NCBI GenBank assembly: GCA_948442615.1
Contig: CAOJSG010000001.1
Coordinates: forward strand, 35,341 to 99,340
Length of the DNA: 64,000 bases
Source: an uncultured Alistipes sp.
Lineage (GTDB): Bacteria > Bacteroidota > Bacteroidia > Bacteroidales > Rikenellaceae
Direction: 5' to 3'
Position numbers and translations under genes: made by a program. Positions 61,789 through 64,000 of the stretch are shown here, piece by piece; within the stretch, counting starts at the first letter, position 1, and every line of letters starts with the position of its first letter. The notes under the pieces were generated by a model. The model did no database searches and was not told the origin of the DNA. It worked only from the letters and a program-made list of their open reading frames with translations.

Positions 61789-62823
61789 CTATCCCTCGGG
61801 GAACCCCTGTGCCTTGAGGCGGATCTCGCCGCCGTCGGGCGTCACGAGGAAGGCGCCCGTCGATTCGGGGGTGATGTGCCCGATCACGTCGATGCAGCCC
61901 AATGCCATGATCCGCTCGCGCTGCGCCAGCGGAACGGTGAAGAGCAGCTCGTAGTCCTCGCCGCCGTGGAGCGCCGCCACGACCGGATCGGCATGCATCT
62001 CTTCGGCCAGCGCGGAGGTCTGCCCGGCGATCGGAATCCGGTCGAGATAGATGCGCGCGCCGCATTTCGAGGCGCGGCAGAGCTGGAGCACGTCGCTGGC
62101 CAGACCGTCCGACAGGTCGATCATCGAGGTCGGCACGATCTGCTGCTCGGCCAGCGATTCGACGATGTCGGTCCGCAGCCGGGGCTTCAGATAGCGCTCC
62201 AGCAGGTATTCGTGGCCCGCGAACTGGGGCTCGGGGTGCTGCACGTCGCGCAGCACCCGTTTTTCGCGTTCGAGCAGCTGCAGCCCCATGTAGGCGGCGC
62301 CGAGGTTGCCCGTCAGGCAGATCAGGTCGTTCTGCTGCGCTCCGCTGCGGTAGACCACCTGTTTCTCGGGCGCGGCGCCCAGCACCGTCGCCGTGATGAC
62401 CAGCCCCGTCATCGATGCGCGCGTGTCGCCGCCCACCAGGTCGATGCCGTGCTGGCTGCAGGCGAGGGCGATGCCTTCGTAGAGCTCCTGCAGGGCCTCG
62501 ACCGAAAGCTTGGCCGATACGCCCAGCGACAGGGTCAGCTGGCGCGGCAGGCCGTTCATGGCCAGGATGTCGCTCGCCGCGGCCGTCACGACCTTGTAGC
62601 CCAGGTGCTTGAGCGGGAAATAGGTCAGGTCGAAGTCGACCCCTTCGTAGAAGGAGTCGGTCGTGCAGAGCACGACTTCGCCCGGCTGCGGGGCGATCGC
62701 CGCGGCGTCGTCGCCCGGGCCGCGGAGCGTCGTGGGGTTCGCGGCCCGGAGGTCGCGCGTCAGCAGGTCGATCAGTCCGAACTGTCCGAGCGAGGCGATT
62801 TCGGTTCTCTTCTTTTCGTTCAT
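61789..62823 (-). CDS. thiL: Thiamine-monophosphate kinase
   Basis: The 344-residue ATPase has the PurM-like fold: GPGDDAAAIAPQPGEVVLCT, then SDILAMNGLPRQLTLSLGVS, VGGDTRASMTGLVITATVLG and MIDLSDGLASDVLQLC. It phosphorylates thiamine monophosphate to the active cofactor. It is slightly longer than usual. It has its own promoter, overlapping that of the divergent adk gene. Confidence 0.93.
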   Translation of the reverse strand: MNEKKRTEIASLGQFGLIDLLTRDLRAANPTTLRGPGDDAAAIAPQPGEVVLCTTDSFYEGVDFDLTYFPLKHLGYKVVTAAASDILAMNGLPRQLTLSLGVSAKLSVEALQELYEGIALACSQHGIDLVGGDTRASMTGLVITATVLGAAPEKQVVYRSGAQQNDLICLTGNLGAAYMGLQLLEREKRVLRDVQHPEPQFAGHEYLLERYLKPRLRTDIVESLAEQQIVPTSMIDLSDGLASDVLQLCRASKCGARIYLDRIPIAGQTSALAEEMHADPVVAALHGGEDYELLFTVPLAQRERIMALGCIDVIGHITPESTGAFLVTPDGGEIRLKAQGFPEG

Positions 62824-62890
62824 AGGATGCGGATGTGTTTCCCGAACGGCAGGCGCGGATTCCGCCGCGGACCGTTTTGAAAAATTCTTA

Positions 62891-62921
62891 CAAATCTAAT
62901 CAAACTTTGCCGTTTCCCAAA
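62891..62921 (-). promoter_or_regulatory. thiL promoter
   Basis: On the minus strand TTTG (62918-62921), 19 nt, TAGATTTG (62891-62898), ending 68 nt before thiL. Confidence 0.75.
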
Positions 62922-62938
62922 AAAATAGCTTAATTTTG
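62906..62938 (+). promoter_or_regulatory. adk promoter
   Basis: TTTG (62906-62909), 21 nt, TAATTTTG (62931-62938), 30 nt before the adk start. It interleaves with the thiL promoter. Confidence 0.78.
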
Positions 62939-62967
62939 CCCTGCCAATCACAAATTCAGGTTCAGTT

Positions 62968-63543
62968 ATGATAAACATCGTCTTGTTCGGCGCTCCGGGT
63001 TGCGGGAAAGGTACGCAGGCGCAGCGGCTGAAAGCACATTACGGAATCGATCACGTCTCGACGGGCGAGGTGATCCGCGACGAGATCCGCCGCGGTACGG
63101 CGCTGGGACGCAGCATGGAGGAGTACATCAAGGCGGGGCGGCTGGCGCCCGACGAGATCGTCATCGACATGATCGCCAACTACGTCGCCGAGCATAAGGA
63201 GGCTCGCGGCAATATTTTCGACGGGTTCCCCCGCACGACGGCGCAGGCCGAGGCCTTCGACCGGATTCTGGAGAAGCACGGACTGAAGGTCGACGCGATG
63301 ATCGACATCCACGTGCCCGAGGAGGAGCTGGTGCGCCGCATCCTGCTGCGCGGCAAGGATTCGGGACGTGCCGACGATGCGTCGGAGGAGGTGATCCGCG
63401 GGCGTCTGGATGTCTATCACGCACAGACCGCCGTGGTGGCCGACTATTATGCGGCGCAGGACAAATACGCCTCGGTGGACGGCACCGGCACGATGGAAGA
63501 GGTGTTCGACCGGATCGCCGCCCTCGTCGACCGGCTGGCATAA
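62968..63543 (+). CDS. adk: Adenylate kinase (short form)
   Basis: The 191-residue enzyme has the P-loop NIVLFGAPGCGKGTQAQRLK, DHVSTGEVIRDEIRRG, the AMP-site NIFDGFPRTTAQAEAFDRIL and VHVPEEELVRRILLRGKDSG. The LID is the short type without a zinc-binding insert. It balances AMP, ADP and ATP. A terminator that doubles with the rpsF promoter follows. Confidence 0.96.
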   Translation: MINIVLFGAPGCGKGTQAQRLKAHYGIDHVSTGEVIRDEIRRGTALGRSMEEYIKAGRLAPDEIVIDMIANYVAEHKEARGNIFDGFPRTTAQAEAFDRILEKHGLKVDAMIDIHVPEEELVRRILLRGKDSGRADDASEEVIRGRLDVYHAQTAVVADYYAAQDKYASVDGTGTMEEVFDRIAALVDRLA

Positions 63544-63575
63544 GCGCCGCTCCGCAAGGAGGTTTCGGCGAAAAT

Positions 63576-63610
63576 AAAAGGAGGTCCCTTTGGCGAATCT
63601 CCTTTTTTTG
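63576..63610 (+). terminator. adk terminator overlapping the rpsF promoter
   Basis: AAAAGGAG (63576-63583) pairs with CTCCTTTT (63599-63606) across a 15-nt loop and continues into T residues. The rpsF -33 box lies in the loop. Confidence 0.78.
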
Positions 63611-63620
63611 TTTATCTTTG
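63589..63620 (+). promoter_or_regulatory. rpsF operon promoter
   Basis: TTTG (63589-63592), 20 nt, TATCTTTG (63613-63620), 41 nt before the rpsF ATG. Exact consensus. Confidence 0.82.
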
Positions 63621-63661
63621 CCCCGCCGTTTGGGCATAGTTCAATTTAATTACAAACGATC

Positions 63662-64000
63662 ATGAACAATTACGAAACCGTTTTCATTGTCACTCCGGTT
63701 CTGTCCGATGCTCAGGTACAGGAAGTTGCTGACAAATTCCAGGGTGTCATCACCGAAAACGGCGGTCAGATTGTGAACAAGGAGGCGTGGGGCCTGAAGA
63801 AGCTCGCCTATCCCATTCAGAAGAAGACCACCGGTTTCTACTTCCTCGTGGAGTTCACGGGCGAAGGCTCGCTCATCAACACGCTCGAGACGCAGTACCG
63901 CCGCGACGAGCGCATCATCCGTTTCTTAACTTTCAAGCAGGACAAGTTCGCCGTGGAGTACTCGGAGAAGCGTCGTGCGAAACTTTCTAACAAGCAGGAG
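63662..64000 (+). CDS. rpsF: 30S ribosomal protein S6 (3' partial)
   Basis: 113 codons are visible before the window ends, with no stop yet. The N-terminus [20 protein letters not shown], then [20 protein letters not shown] and [20 protein letters not shown], is standard S6, which sits on the 30S platform with S18. The ATG at 63662 is a good distance from the promoter. In Bacteroidota rpsF is usually followed by rpsR and rplI, expected beyond the right edge. Confidence 0.96.
   Translation, partial: MNNYETVFIVTPVLSDAQVQEVADKFQGVITENGGQIVNKEAWGLKKLAYPIQKKTTGFYFLVEFTGEGSLINTLETQYRRDERIIRFLTFKQDKFAVEYSEKRRAKLSNKQE

Overview
The window looks like the chromosome of a high-GC Bacteroidales, most likely Alistipes or a close Rikenellaceae relative. 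Reasons: Bacteroidota-type promoters (TTTG, about 20 nt, then TAnnTTTG) are visible before several genes; there are glycan-utilisation, BtuG-type and omega-like RNA polymerase genes typical of the phylum; starts usually lack a Shine-Dalgarno; and most coding sequence is GC-rich. The genus is an inference.

Region 1 (1-12.5 kb) is clearly richer in A/T than the rest and reads as an acquired island. It opens with the 3' part of a glycan-binding surface protein. Then come two tandem GH5 lipoproteins, a GH140-like lipoprotein, a GPH sugar symporter, a large secreted protein of no recognised family and a beta-helix protein. This is the distal part of a polysaccharide utilisation locus that continues off the left edge. 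Next are an RteC-like protein and, convergent to it, a tyrosine integrase whose start lies 255 bp from the 3' end of an intact tRNA-His(GTG). Composition, integrase and tRNA together suggest a PUL carried on an integrative element, or its remnant, at tRNA-His.

Region 2 (12.6-31.5 kb) is backbone: groES-groL; a CAT-like acetyltransferase; bamD, an omega-like subunit, coaBC and recN on the minus strand; a beta-barrel protein; a cardiolipin synthase; greA; a frameshifted surface lipoprotein; gcvH, birA and dapD; an S9 peptidase; an aspartokinase; and tRNA-Ser(CGA).

Region 3 (31.5-49 kb) has a Trp/Tyr/Gly-rich lipoprotein with Asn-Arg-Gly repeats, an outer-membrane barrel protein, a dihydroorotate-dehydrogenase-like enzyme and an HD hydrolase. 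Then, on the minus strand, come a small coiled-coil gene, zapA, a 6S-like RNA and the RNase Y gene, and the elongasome operon mreB-mreC-mreD-mrdA-rodA with a P-type Ca2+ ATPase appended 4 nt after rodA.

Region 4 (49-64 kb) has gpsA-pgi, a membrane-anchored rubrerythrin-like protein that seems to have lost iron ligands, a GNAT-AsmA pair, and a cobalamin riboswitch followed by a BtuG-type lipoprotein, a second lipoprotein, a BtuB-type receptor and an overlapping AlkD-like gene. It ends with a GT2 glycosyltransferase, thiL, adk and the start of rpsF, which runs off the right edge.

The points most worth following up are the unrecognised 838-residue PUL protein, the island boundary with its palindromes, the perfect terminator 4 to 10 nt before a GH5 start codon, the 6S-like RNA, the degenerate rubrerythrin, the diverged PPC-decarboxylase active site in CoaBC, and the AlkD-like gene coupled to a B12 operon.
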